DNA of 64,000 bases. Source: Paratinospora sagittata (Eukaryota > Streptophyta > Magnoliopsida > Ranunculales > Menispermaceae). Position 1 is the first letter of the stretch, and every line of letters begins with the position of its first letter. The notes beneath the pieces were generated by a model that ran no database searches, was not told the DNA's origin, and saw only the letters and a list, made by a program, of their open reading frames with translations. Positions 26,267 to 36,360 of the stretch are shown here, one piece after another. The translations under genes and the position numbers were made by a program. The DNA is taken from assembly GCA_035771175.1 (NCBI GenBank), contig CM069597.1, positions 47,375,991 to 47,439,990 on the forward strand. Reading direction: 5' to 3'.

Positions 26267-29026
26267 TCAGAGCATGCTATCAGTTCTAGCAGGCAATCTC
26301 TTGAAGAAATTACTAGGCACAGAAGGCAACTTGCTCCTAAACCTAGGATGCCTAAGCATATACAGCCCTATAACCAAACCAACCACTCTAAAAGGAGTCA
26401 CATACAACACAATAGCAGCACAAAGACAAAACACTGTAAACAAACTCGTTGCTCTTGTATCCCTCCAACTTAGCAAAGACTGAAGCCTCTCTCCCTGCGT
26501 TCCCATGTCTCCCACCACAGTTTGAATCCTACCTGCAACACTCCTCAACCTATCATACCTCATTCTAACCAAATCATGCGATTTCGAAGTAGGAAACGTA
26601 TCGAATTCTTCATCAAGTTCATCAGGATGAACTGCTTCCGCCCATGAAAGTTTCGTGTCCATATGCGGTGGATGCTTAGGCCTGAATCTATAGTTCCATA
26701 TCCCAATTAAGAACATGTAGAGGAAAAGGGTAGGAAGGATAAGTTCAGGGTAGCAGATTAGAATCAAGAACAGAACATGAACTAGAACTGTCGTGATCGG
26801 ATTCTTCCAATGGCAAACGTCGTCAAACCATTTAGTAACGGAGAATAAACCCGAGAATAATGACATTATTCTGAAGAAATTAGCTTTGCTTCTTCTCATA
26901 CTCCACATATGAGAATCCACATCTAACATGTACTCTACTACTTCTTTTCTCAATGGTGGCTCTGCTCTTCCTAGCCTCACAGCAACTATGTTCATGGCTT
27001 GGTATCTTAAACTATCGATTTGGTTTACTGTGAATGGATGGATGTAATGCATTTTGGGGAGAAGAGGGTGGCCGTAGATGTAAATCATGTTGGCTAAGGA
27101 CATGCAGGTGAATCGAACGGCTAATTGGAGCTCTCCCATTTTTTTCACACCAGATGGATGAAGAACAAGAAGAGGGTAAGAATGTGTGTAAATTCTATAA
27201 GTTTCTAGTGTTGATAATCTGATTCTTACCTTCCCGATTCTCGAATCCTTTGCTTGGTTTCCTCCTCCTGGTTTGTCATGAACGCCAAGATGACAATTAT
27301 CGAAAACTCCCAATGTGATCACTGTGCAAGGATCATAAACTTCCCATGTGTACTGCTCATTCCATTTCGGGTTGAAGCTATCGATAATGGTTCTTGTTCG
27401 AACCCATTTTTGCCCATATCTAGCTACACAATAAGCGTCCGTGGCACCTCTTCCGTCCTTCATTTTCATCGGAAAAAGCCCTTGAGCACTCAAGATTCCT
27501 ACCTCCAAAATCCCAATTGGTTGCTTCCAAAGCTGCCTTGCAGTTGGCCTTTGATCACTTATATACATTGTCGATTCATCAAGAACATGGTAGGCTCCTT
27601 CAAGGCAAACTCTTAGATGTACTCTGCTTGAGAATTTGAGCTCCTTCCTCTTATCACCCTCAAGAACACCGAACCCGAATTTCTCGAGATTGAACCAGCG
27701 AGAATGAACTGGGCGGTGATCAAGTCTCTTTTCGAACAAGTTCAATGGCAATGTGATCTTCCCTAGCAGTTCATCCTTGCCCGGATGAACTCGGTCTTCA
27801 ACGGTTAGAACCAAATGTTCTTCAAATGGCTCTGCTGCTACAAACACAAGATCTTCGTTCCAAAGCGGGTTTGTTGTGCGATTCGGGCAGATTTTGGTTC
27901 TCAGTACCTGATTTCCAACTTGAGCTTTCACAAGAACTTCGGGAAGTCGGGTTCTATCGTTTGGTTGAACGTCTTGTGCTTCAATCACATTAACTCTGAG
28001 ATACCAGAGTTTGGGAGAAACGTAGACTTTTGATCGGATATTAAAAACACCTTCTCCATGAACGGAAGCAGCATCGGCGTGCCAAGCTTCCGGGAACGCT
28101 TCATCGGCTTGCGTTCCCATCCACACTGCAAGCATGATTTCTCCTCTTACTTTGCCTTCTCCTCTCCTATCTTCCAATCTGTACCATTGTGGCGCCAAAG
28201 GGCTATCAGGTGGAACTCTTGTAGGTACTTCATTCAAATCAAAAACAACTTTTCCAAGATAATCGTCTCTGCCCACCATTTCCTTCTCCTTCACAAACAC
28301 TTCCAGCATTGAAGATTGGATTCTCTCTTTAGAGAATGCGAAAACTTGGTTCCATTCTGGATTAGTCTTCTTCTCAAAATGCCTTGTTGTTCCTTTGTAG
28401 TTTCCTAGTTTCACCTCTGCATATGGATCACAGCTTCCGGTTATGGGATTTGGTGGGAGATCTTTGGCTTTCACGACACGAGCATAGAGATAGTACATTT
28501 GTTCGACGAGGTCGTAGGTGCTTGTGAATTTTTCGCCAGTTAGCCACGAGCCTCCGCCACCGCGAGTTCCTCCGCTTGGCCATCGTTCTCCAAGCACCGG
28601 GCTTGTGTCCTTCAATTTGAAGTCTTCTTGGTGGTTGTTTGGGATAGGACCTTGTGGATTGATCTGGTGCATTGTCACTGGCACAGCTTGTGGCTTCTTC
28701 TCTACTGTGATTCCTGGTTGATGGTAGAATTGGTGTCTTTGCAAGTGTTGGGTGGTCTTGATTTTTACTTCTTTAGCTTTGCTGGCTTCACTGGTGGAAT
28801 TGTCTACTTTTTCAGGATCGGTGACAGTTGCAGCAGAAGAAACAGGTTCTTTAGGACCAGTTGGAGAGGTAGTTGAATTATCTGTTGTGGTAATAATGTT
28901 AGTAGAAGAAGAAGAAGTGTTAGTTGGAGGAGGAGCTTTTGGTTCTGGTTCAGGTGAAATATAATTTTTTAGGCCAGTCTCTCCTTTGACATAAGAGAAC
29001 CACTTTTCTAACTGGAATCGTTGCAA
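26267..29026 (-). CDS. Multiple C2 domain and transmembrane region protein (MCTP), intact C-terminal 919 codons
   Basis: An uninterrupted frame of 919 residues. Seen: a low-complexity P/S/T-rich linker (about 25-165); three C2 domains at about 175-305 (YARVVKAKDLPPNPITGSCD), 338-470 (YLRVNVIEAQDVQPNDRTRL) and 503-640 (GILEVGILSAQGLFPMKMKD); and a C-terminal PRT_C region (about 745-919) with two long hydrophobic stretches (745-778, 860-890). The end is PSNFFKRLPARTDSML. Known: plant MCTPs (FTIP, QUIRKY) sit at ER-plasma membrane contacts of plasmodesmata and act in cell-to-cell transport; the long-linker type is usually about 1000-1080 residues with four C2 domains. Here the first C2 domain is upstream but broken (29027-29331), so this frame may start at the internal Met 29026 or belong to a pseudogene. 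It is intronless, as is usual for this family. Confidence 0.88.
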   Translation of the reverse strand: MQRFQLEKWFSYVKGETGLKNYISPEPEPKAPPPTNTSSSSTNIITTTDNSTTSPTGPKEPVSSAATVTDPEKVDNSTSEASKAKEVKIKTTQHLQRHQFYHQPGITVEKKPQAVPVTMHQINPQGPIPNNHQEDFKLKDTSPVLGERWPSGGTRGGGGSWLTGEKFTSTYDLVEQMYYLYARVVKAKDLPPNPITGSCDPYAEVKLGNYKGTTRHFEKKTNPEWNQVFAFSKERIQSSMLEVFVKEKEMVGRDDYLGKVVFDLNEVPTRVPPDSPLAPQWYRLEDRRGEGKVRGEIMLAVWMGTQADEAFPEAWHADAASVHGEGVFNIRSKVYVSPKLWYLRVNVIEAQDVQPNDRTRLPEVLVKAQVGNQVLRTKICPNRTTNPLWNEDLVFVAAEPFEEHLVLTVEDRVHPGKDELLGKITLPLNLFEKRLDHRPVHSRWFNLEKFGFGVLEGDKRKELKFSSRVHLRVCLEGAYHVLDESTMYISDQRPTARQLWKQPIGILEVGILSAQGLFPMKMKDGRGATDAYCVARYGQKWVRTRTIIDSFNPKWNEQYTWEVYDPCTVITLGVFDNCHLGVHDKPGGGNQAKDSRIGKVRIRLSTLETYRIYTHSYPLLVLHPSGVKKMGELQLAVRFTCMSLANMIYIYGHPLLPKMHYIHPFTVNQIDSLRYQAMNIVAVRLGRAEPPLRKEVVEYMLDVDSHMWSMRRSKANFFRIMSLFSGLFSVTKWFDDVCHWKNPITTVLVHVLFLILICYPELILPTLFLYMFLIGIWNYRFRPKHPPHMDTKLSWAEAVHPDELDEEFDTFPTSKSHDLVRMRYDRLRSVAGRIQTVVGDMGTQGERLQSLLSWRDTRATSLFTVFCLCAAIVLYVTPFRVVGLVIGLYMLRHPRFRSKLPSVPSNFFKRLPARTDSML

Positions 29027-29331
29027 TGCTTCCTCTCCTTTTCTAACTATGTTAGTGCCATGAATTCTTACCTTGCCAAGAAAATTTCTGCTAGAGAATT
29101 GCCCGATTCTTCTCTCGTTGTAAACGCAAACTTCAATGTTATTATTTTCTGTTGTTCGTTCGGGTCTTCATCTAGGTTGAAGAAGAGCTTCTTGTTCCAA
29201 ATAGGATTGAGGTTCTTGTGAATTGTGTGAGTTCAAATTCTCTGGCTCCTGAAATCTACTTCTATGAATGGACTCGATGATCCTTCTCCGTCTTTTGGCA
29301 TAAGATCGTGGGCGTCCACTACCAACTTCAT
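29027..29331 (-). pseudogene. Disrupted N-terminal C2 domain of the MCTP gene
   Basis: Reading minus from ATG 29331 gives MKLVVDAHDLMPKDGEG, then SPFIEVDF, the conserved MCTP N-terminus, with stops upstream in that frame. It then meets TGA at 29233-29235, where the family usually has an arginine (CGA would fit). The frame continues HKNLNPIWNKKLFFNLDEDP. It must then shift, between about 29150 and 29175, into the frame of the 919-codon ORF (IEVCVYNERR, NFLGKVRIHGTNIVRKGEEA). Two breaks within 90 bp of one domain are seen directly. Whether they are true mutations or sequence errors cannot be told. Confidence 0.7.
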
Positions 29332-30244
29332 AACTTCCTTTTCTTGTGCTTCCTAATACTCTCAAGAAATCCAAGGCTCGATTCTTAAGCAAAGGTATCC
29401 TAAGCAGGAAAGTAGAAAAGATAAAGATAGGAATTTTTGGAGTTTTGGGTCTTATTTCTCTTTCACATTTCAGCAGCTTTGACTTGATAATGAAGGAGAC
29501 ATTGAAGAGTAAAATTGAGTGAAGTTTTATGGAAAAGGTCTCTAATTAGTCTTTCAATTCATTCTATTAGATCTCTTAATACTTAGTATTTTTTTTTTTT
29601 GATTAAAGATTCTTGATTTAGACTGCAAAGTCTCTCTTTATATTGAAGGACAGTTACAATACCTTGCTTTGCTTGGTTGGATTGTACATTTCATTTCACA
29701 TTTATTGTCAAAAATCTTTGCAGTTTCATCAATATTTAATTAAAAGAAGTTTTAATTAAGGAACACATCCATCCCTTTCTTCTTTGTGCAGCAATGCCAA
29801 TGTGCAGGAAAGCAAGTGAAAATTTAAAGCATAAAGCAAAGTATATAGGTAGCTAAAACAAAAAGGAAAAGCAAAACCCAAAGCTTAAGGGTGTGTGACC
29901 TTACAAGGGTTGCTTTTGTTCTTTAAATATTTTTTTTCCTTAGCTTAAAATTTTGTTTCTTGATCATTTATCATATTTTGTTTTGCATATACACATGGAT
30001 TCTTATTCCATTATATATACTAAGATTTAATCTAATTGTTCATGTACTTAAAGAATTCAAAAAGCAAGCACTTAGCATTTTTATCTTTGTTTTCTTTCAA
30101 AGTGATGTTCTGGAAAGAAAGACTGAATGGAGAGTCTTTACATTACTGTGCTGTAAATGGGTCCCTTAGTATATCTTTTTTCTTCCTTAATGCAGAGAAA
30201 TCACGAAAGCAAGGGTTGCTTTATTCCATATTTCCCTGTCCCTT

Positions 30245-30290
<46 letters not shown>

Positions 30291-31343
30291 CTTTTCCACA
30301 TGAAATGAGCTTCTCATATATATGCTGCTGAAATGAAATGAGGTGCTGCTTGTTGATTGCTTAAATCTATTATTTCTAGAGTAGGTTGATCATGTTGAGC
30401 CAGCTTAAGAAATATATTTAGAAGAGAATGGTCCGCTATTTATTTATGTTTTATGTTATATTCACTTTGCTCTTAAGGGCTGCCTTAGCTAGTGTAACGA
30501 TTGAAGTTGCTCTATTACAACTTAAAGGTAATGAGTTTAAATTTAGAAACACATTTTCTATGTGGAAGTAAGATTATGTAAAATCATCCTTTCCCAATAT
30601 CTCAAGTTAAAGAGAGCATCGTGTACACTCTTTTTAGTAGTTCTGTCCTCGTAAATTTTTGATTCATTACTTGGAATATAATATTAAATTAACTAGTAAG
30701 TGTGGTTCTCTTGCCACTGCCTCACCCTTAATATAAGGAGGATTAATGGGTAGGAACGGACTTGATACTTTGAAAGTACAGTTTGATGATGAAGTTGGTT
30801 ATACAATTAATTACTAACATATAAAAAATAAAAAAAACTAGTTAGTATGGTTACCATGCTTTTGCTTTAAAAAAAAAAAAACGTATGGTTGCAATAACCA
30901 TGTATAAGAGTTGGGCTTTTTCTTGATATTGGGCTGCTTCATAATTAGGGCCATGGATCCAACACCTGCAAGTGCAGTTGAGTTTTCTAGTGAGAAACTG
31001 GCCAGGCCCAACATATATTGTACTTGCAAATTTGCATTATTAACAAGAATTTGTATTGTTAACATTAAAGATTTTTTACTCGTGATCTTTTGTATTTTTG
31101 TTTGGTTTCAATTTGATATTATGACTCCATATTTTTTGAGTCGACAGTCAATGATCAAATTAGTAGAATATATATATAATTATGTGGAAATGAAAGTGAT
31201 AAATGTCGTCCATGGAAAGCATTACATATGTTTACATCTATCAAAAGAAGTATATTATTGTCAATATTCTTAATAACATTAGAATTCTAAGCATCTAGTA
31301 GAACAATGTAAATCAAGATCATCATAACAGTCCCAACAATTCA
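29332..31343. other. Intergenic between MCTP and the defensin-like gene
   Basis: It contains a (TA)n tract at 30248-30284, an A-run at about 30869-30881, and a degenerate Au-SINE-like stretch at 30480-30620 (GATTGAAGTTGCTCTATTAC and TTTAAATTTAGAAACA). No gene seen. Confidence 0.5.
30480..30620 (+). mobile_element. Degenerate Au-SINE-like fragment
   Basis: CGATTGAAGTTGCTCTATTA, then AACTTAAAGGTAATGAGTTT and AAATTTAGAAACACATTTTC, follow the same order as the SINE at 4785. It is about 140 bp, with no clear ends. Confidence 0.45.
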
Positions 31344-31654
31344 TCAAGTCACACAGTTATAATAACAAAAACATTGGTAAGAACCAAAGCTACGTGCATT
31401 GCAAGACCCGTTACCACCATACTTCTGAAGACATAGTTTACGGCAATAGTAGAGGTTGCAGTCGCTCGGATTCATCACTAATTGACATCTTTTTGCTCCT
31501 TCTGCTTCTTGAGAAACTCCTAAAATACAACAACAAAAAACATCAAAACAGCAAAAAAAGAAAAAAAATGGAATTAATGAGAGCAAATAATTAAGAACTA
31601 GTACTCACCCAAGAAGACAAGGAAGAGGAAGAAGTAGTAAAGCTTATTAGCCAT
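31344..31654 (-). CDS. Defensin-like (DEFL) cysteine-rich secreted peptide
   Basis: Two exons on the minus strand, 31609-31654 and 31344-31519, with GT-AG borders, giving 73 residues. Seen: exon 1 encodes most of a signal peptide (MANKLYYFFLFLVFL), and the mature part after about residue 20 has eight cysteines spaced C-x8-C-x4-C-x3-C-x9-C-x9-C-x1-C-x3-C. The C-x3-C and C-x-C pairs are the cysteine-stabilised alpha-beta signature of defensins. Known: the intron splitting signal peptide from mature domain is typical of plant DEFL genes. Roles range from antimicrobial defence to pollen-pistil signalling; none is assignable here. A TATATAA box lies about 85 bp upstream. Confidence 0.8.
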
Positions 31655-31736
31655 TTCAAAAGATGTAGCAGTACTGTTGCTGACTTGAAGAACTAGTAGT
31701 ATTGGTAGAATTAAAATTGTGCATGAAATTGAAAGG

Positions 31737-31746
31737 TTTATATAAG
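31737..31746 (-). promoter_or_regulatory. TATA box of the defensin-like gene
   Basis: On the minus strand the sequence is CTTATATAAA, about 85 bp before the start codon at 31654, a usual distance for a plant TATA box plus short leader. Confidence 0.5.
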
Positions 31747-32218
31747 AGAGAAGAACTGGGTCTGGGGGGTTGTGATGGAGACAAGAGAAGAAAAAAGAGA
31801 CATGACATGTGAGTTTTCCTGGACCTCCTCTTGTAGCCCTGCAGGTTGGTATCTTCCCCTCCAAGTATTGCTAAGTTTTGATAATTGGTTCATGCCTTCA
31901 CACGTAAATCAGTTAATGGAAATGCATATGTTACTTTTCATGTTTCAAAGGATGCTTTCCCACCACTGTTCTTCTGAGAAATGCTATTTTTATGTGTGTA
32001 CACTTTTCATCAATGTTCTTTTAGGTAAAGTATTAGTTTCATTAGTTCCACCAATGTCAATGCTTGGCTTGCATTACTTTCTTTAAGTTTGTTTGTTTTT
32101 TTTTTTTTTTTTTTAAGGTCCACCCATGTTAGTTTTAATAAAGAATTATGTAACAAAACGATTGAATTTAGCAACTGAAGCTTGCTTCCCTGGAGTGGTA
32201 CGGTGGCTTAAAAGGTTT

Positions 32219-32293
32219 AATAATGTACGTATATTGGACTTTCTGAGGCAATGTCTAATAAATGTATGTATATTGGACTTCTCGAGGCAATTG
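32219..32293. repeat. Tandem duplication, about 37 bp period
   Basis: ACGTATATTGGACTTTCTGA with GGCAATG repeats as ATGTATATTGGACTTCTCGA with GGCAATTG. Two copies, non-coding. Confidence 0.6.
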
Positions 32294-32593
32294 TAGGTTC
32301 TTGAAGGCAATTTTGATTGGTCAATAAAAATACATTTCATTGCTATTGGTACTAACAGATATCCAGTCAATTACGTAAGACCCAGTCTCCTTCTTATGGG
32401 TATGTGTGAACCAAAATAATAGTCTCAATTGAATACCCAGTCATTCCAAATAACACTTGCCCCCCTCCCCCCTGGGTCTTACCGCGGCTGTTGGCACAGA
32501 GTTAGGCGAGGCTTCTTCCTCGAGTTTTGTCATATGGACATGTTTATCAAATAAATATATAAGTTGAAATCTCACTCTCATTAGTACATAGAC

Positions 32594-34366
32594 TGTAACA
32601 CTCCGTAATTTTAATTAAATACATACGTTAAAGTACGCGTATATCGAGATGTATAATATACGTATTTTATACGTATGAGCTAAATATACACATGTATGAA
32701 ACCGCATGCTAGATTTAAGGGGTATTAGTACATCAATAAATGTATTAAATAAATAATATAAGTTTTATTAGTTGAATGTGTTGGTTAATTAAATATGTGA
32801 ATTGAGTTGAATTAAATTGATTAACTTGATAGAGGAGTTGGTTATTAAGCCAAGCCTAGGTGCATTGGATCATTTTTATATAAAATATCATCTCATTTAA
32901 TTTCTAACGTATACCCCTCACCAACGTTTAAAATAAAAAGGAGAAGAAGAGAAAACGTGTAAAAAAAATAAAAAAATAAAAAGGAAAAGAGAAGTTGCAG
33001 AAAGAAGAACGAGCGGACAGAGAGAAAGGAAAGAAGAACGAAGGGAGAACGCGAAATTCGCGCGAAATTCGGACCCACGATAAGTGATTTTCACTCTCTT
33101 TCTTTGTGAAATTACTATCTAAGCTAGATGTAACGATTCTAGCGGACTAATTTTAGCTATGGGAGCCGTTTTACAGCTTTTTCAAAAATTTGGGTTTTGA
33201 TCCAACGTGAATGAAAATTCGCTAGAAAGGTAGAAAAACGCTCCCTGGACTGTCGGGACCCCGAATATGTGGTTAGATTCAATTTCATGATTTTTGGAGA
33301 CCGTTTGACAATTTTAATACAATTTACATCTTTCGGATGAATAGTAAATAGTGAATAGTGAATAGTATTGTGAACAGTGAACAGTGAACAGTGATTTAAA
33401 ATCATAGATTCGTAGAGAACTGAATTCCGGACGTTTTGATACAAAGATCGTGATTTTTGGATATGATTTGATATTTTTAGTAGCTACCGATATGATAAAT
33501 GATGATTCTCATGATAATATATGGTTAATTTCAGTGTTTAATTTGAGAGCTTAAGGGCATGGATAAACGCTCTTGAGGAAGCAATGACGTTTATTGTTGC
33601 TCGATTTTAGAGGTTGGCTTAGAAATCCTGTGTAACCACTGTGAGTATAGTTTCCTTGATTTGGTTCTTGTATGACATTGTACGCATATAAAATGTTTGA
33701 TTGTATGCATGTTATATTGATATATAATGCATTGAGTTTTATGGATCATGCAAACTGATTTTAGCACTTGGAGTTTGTAATGATGAAGTTTTGCGAATCT
33801 TCATTGTCATTTCGTTAGGTATTAGACCCGGATGAGGTTTTGCAAGTCCTCATTGTCAGTAAGTATGTCCTAACAAGGGTTGCGATCCTTGAAATGACTG
33901 TGAATTGGGTGATGAGAGGTTGTGTCTACCTTGTACGACCATACAAGGGTTAGACTCGCTCTCTTGCCTTGCGGAGGAGGGAGATTGTGCATTGTGTTAT
34001 TGAAAACTCATGCAATTTATGTTGTTGACATGTATGATATATTCGTTGAATGATGCATGTGTTGAATAAGTGTTTGAAATGATTTTAAATATCATATTTC
34101 TCTAAATATATATGTATTATCATCTAGATGGGATGTGTGGGCATAGATAGCTTAATATATTGGATGATGAAATGAAAATGTGATGTGTGAATGAATGAAC
34201 TATATTGAATTTGATTTGTGGTATAGAAAAAAAAAAGTGTAAGTTTGGGATGGATTGTGAGAGTACGTGAAGGCTGACAGTGTAATATATACTGTATATG
34301 TGTATGTACAGTGTATATTAGGCTGTGCCGGTCATGACGTCAGCCTACGTCAGGGGAGTCGTGACA
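32594..34366. mobile_element. Solo LTR (Ty3/gypsy-like), 1773 bp with TAGAC target duplication
   Basis: It starts TGTAACACTCCGTAATTTTA and ends GGGGAGTCGTGACA, canonical TG...CA ends. The 5 bp TAGAC sit immediately on both sides (32589-32593 and 34367-34371). No gag, protease, reverse transcriptase or second LTR lies between or near. A target-site duplication around a single LTR is the footprint of LTR-LTR recombination. The TGTAACACYCC start is common in plant Ty3 elements; that assignment is inference. Inside, GTGAATAGT and GTGAACAGT units repeat at about 33340-33395. Confidence 0.8.
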
Positions 34367-34371
34367 TAGAC

Positions 34372-35669
34372 CTTTTGGAGTAAAACCTCACAAATGGCTC
34401 AAAGGTGGTTAAGTTAAGAATAATATTGATACTAATAGAGATCGAAGCCCGCCCAACACCTCAACGTCCACCTAATGTGGAACTATAGCAAATTAACTTA
34501 GTTTACATTGTTAAACTACTATGGATTGTTATAACTTTTAGAAAATGGTAAAGTGATACTAATAGTAAATGTTGGTGCAAAATCTGACTAACACCAAATA
34601 GATGAATACGTGGAGGAGGTAAGTTGATCTAGAAACATGAACCAACCGACTTCGGCAAGTGCTCGTCGTCGATATCTGGAACCAAAAGAATAAAAATAAG
34701 CTATTGTGATGAGCACTGGTGTGGTGCTGACTAAAGATCCTCTGATGCCTGAATTAGAGCTAAATTGACTTGAACTAAACTTTGCATTAACTTGTGGAGT
34801 AGTGACTGACCTACCTTTCGAGAGGAGTAGAAAGGCTATTTATAGAGGAAGTTTTCGGTTGGGTGGCTAGTTGTCATATAGGCATGTGTCACGTGTCGAT
34901 CTCTGATAAGTTGAAAGTGGATGAGCTTGAAGTGGCCGACATCTACCCCAGATAAGTTGGATGAACTCGCCTTCCCAAGATTGGCTTTATCTTCTACGAT
35001 CGTCTCGGATAGGTGTTCCATTTCTGGTTTATCGGGATAAGTTTAATGACAGTGTGCACATTTTCTTGGGATTTGTTCCTTATAGAGATGAATGTGGTAG
35101 CTCGGTAGTTAGGTAGCTCGACCTTGTTGATATCACGACTCTCTCTGTTTGGTTGCTGTTGAACTATTGTCATATGAAATATCTGATTTTCGGTCCACAG
35201 GTCTAAGGTGACAACTCATCTCGTGCCGAGTTGTTGTGATAGAGGGGAGTCGTCGATACTTAGTCTCCCGGATGCTCAACCAAGCCGAGCTGCTTTCTAC
35301 TTCTGCTTGTCCCTTGTTTCTGTTACGTTGGACGAACTGAGTTGTCGTCTTTGGTTTTTTGTGCCTTGGATGCTATTCCTCAATTTCTAGCACGACTCAT
35401 CTAGATCCAACTCAACTAGGCTGAGCTTGTGGTCCAATAATAAATATTGATAAAAATATTATTATTAATGTACCATTAAATTTTATTGAATCATACACCA
35501 AACTATGATTATAGACAATATAATTGTGTATTAAAGATGATACTTCTATTTATGTCAGTGTCAAATACAATATCGCTCAAAATAATTTGTTGGGTTGGTG
35601 GGTTTTCTAATACATAAACTATTGTTAGTGTGATTATTAACGAATAATGATGAACCTTAATTCTTAAAA
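34372..35669. repeat. Unresolved repeat-like intergenic stretch
   Basis: Around 34570 a TGTTGGTGCAAAATCTGAC stretch resembles an LTR start, and CTATTTATAGAGG at 34836-34848 resembles its TATA box. I could not find a matching right end or target duplication, so no element is called. No gene seen. Confidence 0.3.
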
Positions 35670-35950
35670 GGCTCGTTTGGTGTGTGATATAGAATAAGAT
35701 TATTTTTATGAGATTGAATTATATTAAAAATAATAAGATAGAATAAAATTAAACTATTATTATTATTATTTTTTATTTTTTATTTTTTATTTTTAAATAT
35801 AAAATCTAATAAAAATAATTTTTTATTTTGCTCATTACTATTTTATTTCATTATAATGAGATAAAAATAAGAATGTGATTATTTTTTATTCTATTTTGAT
35901 CGACAGCCAAATATTAATTTAAGACTAAAAAAAATTCTATTTCATTCTTG
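35670..35950. mobile_element. Tourist-like MITE remnant, copy D
   Basis: The left end GGCTCGTTTGGTGTGTGATA plus AAGATTATTTTTATGAGATT matches copies A and C. The right side is degenerate. It is about 280 bp, just upstream of the DnaJ gene leader. Confidence 0.5.
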
Positions 35951-36107
35951 CATTAAAGGGCCCAAAATGCCTCGTTGATTTGTTGAATTGATTAAGTTTG
36001 ATGTTGTTAAGAGGCCCACTGATCTAGTGCTCCACCCTACACCGCCATAACAAACACACAAGTTACACGGCAGTTTTTAATTTCTTGAACCACAGAAATT
36101 CGCTCAT

Positions 36108-36305
36108 GTGAGAGCGAGCAACGCTATTGACTCTCAAGTCTCCAACAAATCGGGGCGGCGAGGGTTTATGGTTTTAGAACAGCCGAGAATCCAGAACTTC
36201 GAACATCGGAATCCTGAACTGAAAACTGCGAGAGAAAGCACCAGAGTCTCGATTTCATCTTCCTCTGCTTTATTTATTTATTTATTTTTCTTTTTACCAA
36301 ATTAG
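36108..36305 (+). other. Possible upstream ORF in the GFA2 leader
   Basis: A 65-codon frame (ATG 36108, stop 36305) ends 55 bp before the GFA2 start codon, in another frame. If transcription starts before 36108 it would be a uORF. The transcription start is unknown; GGCCCA and GGGCCC motifs at about 36012 and 35959 (site-II-like) would place the promoter upstream. Confidence 0.3.
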
Positions 36306-36360
36306 GGTTTCAGTTTGTGATCGTCAAAAGTTCGAATTTCTCGTGCGAACTTGAACTCCA

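Noticed and set aside
25985..26483. 162-codon + strand frame beyond the eL6 gene
   Set aside because: It overlaps the 3' end of the MCTP frame on the other strand, has low-complexity composition and no domain.
34560..35440. Third solo LTR starting TGTTGGTGC
   Set aside because: No CA end with matching 5-bp flanks could be found.
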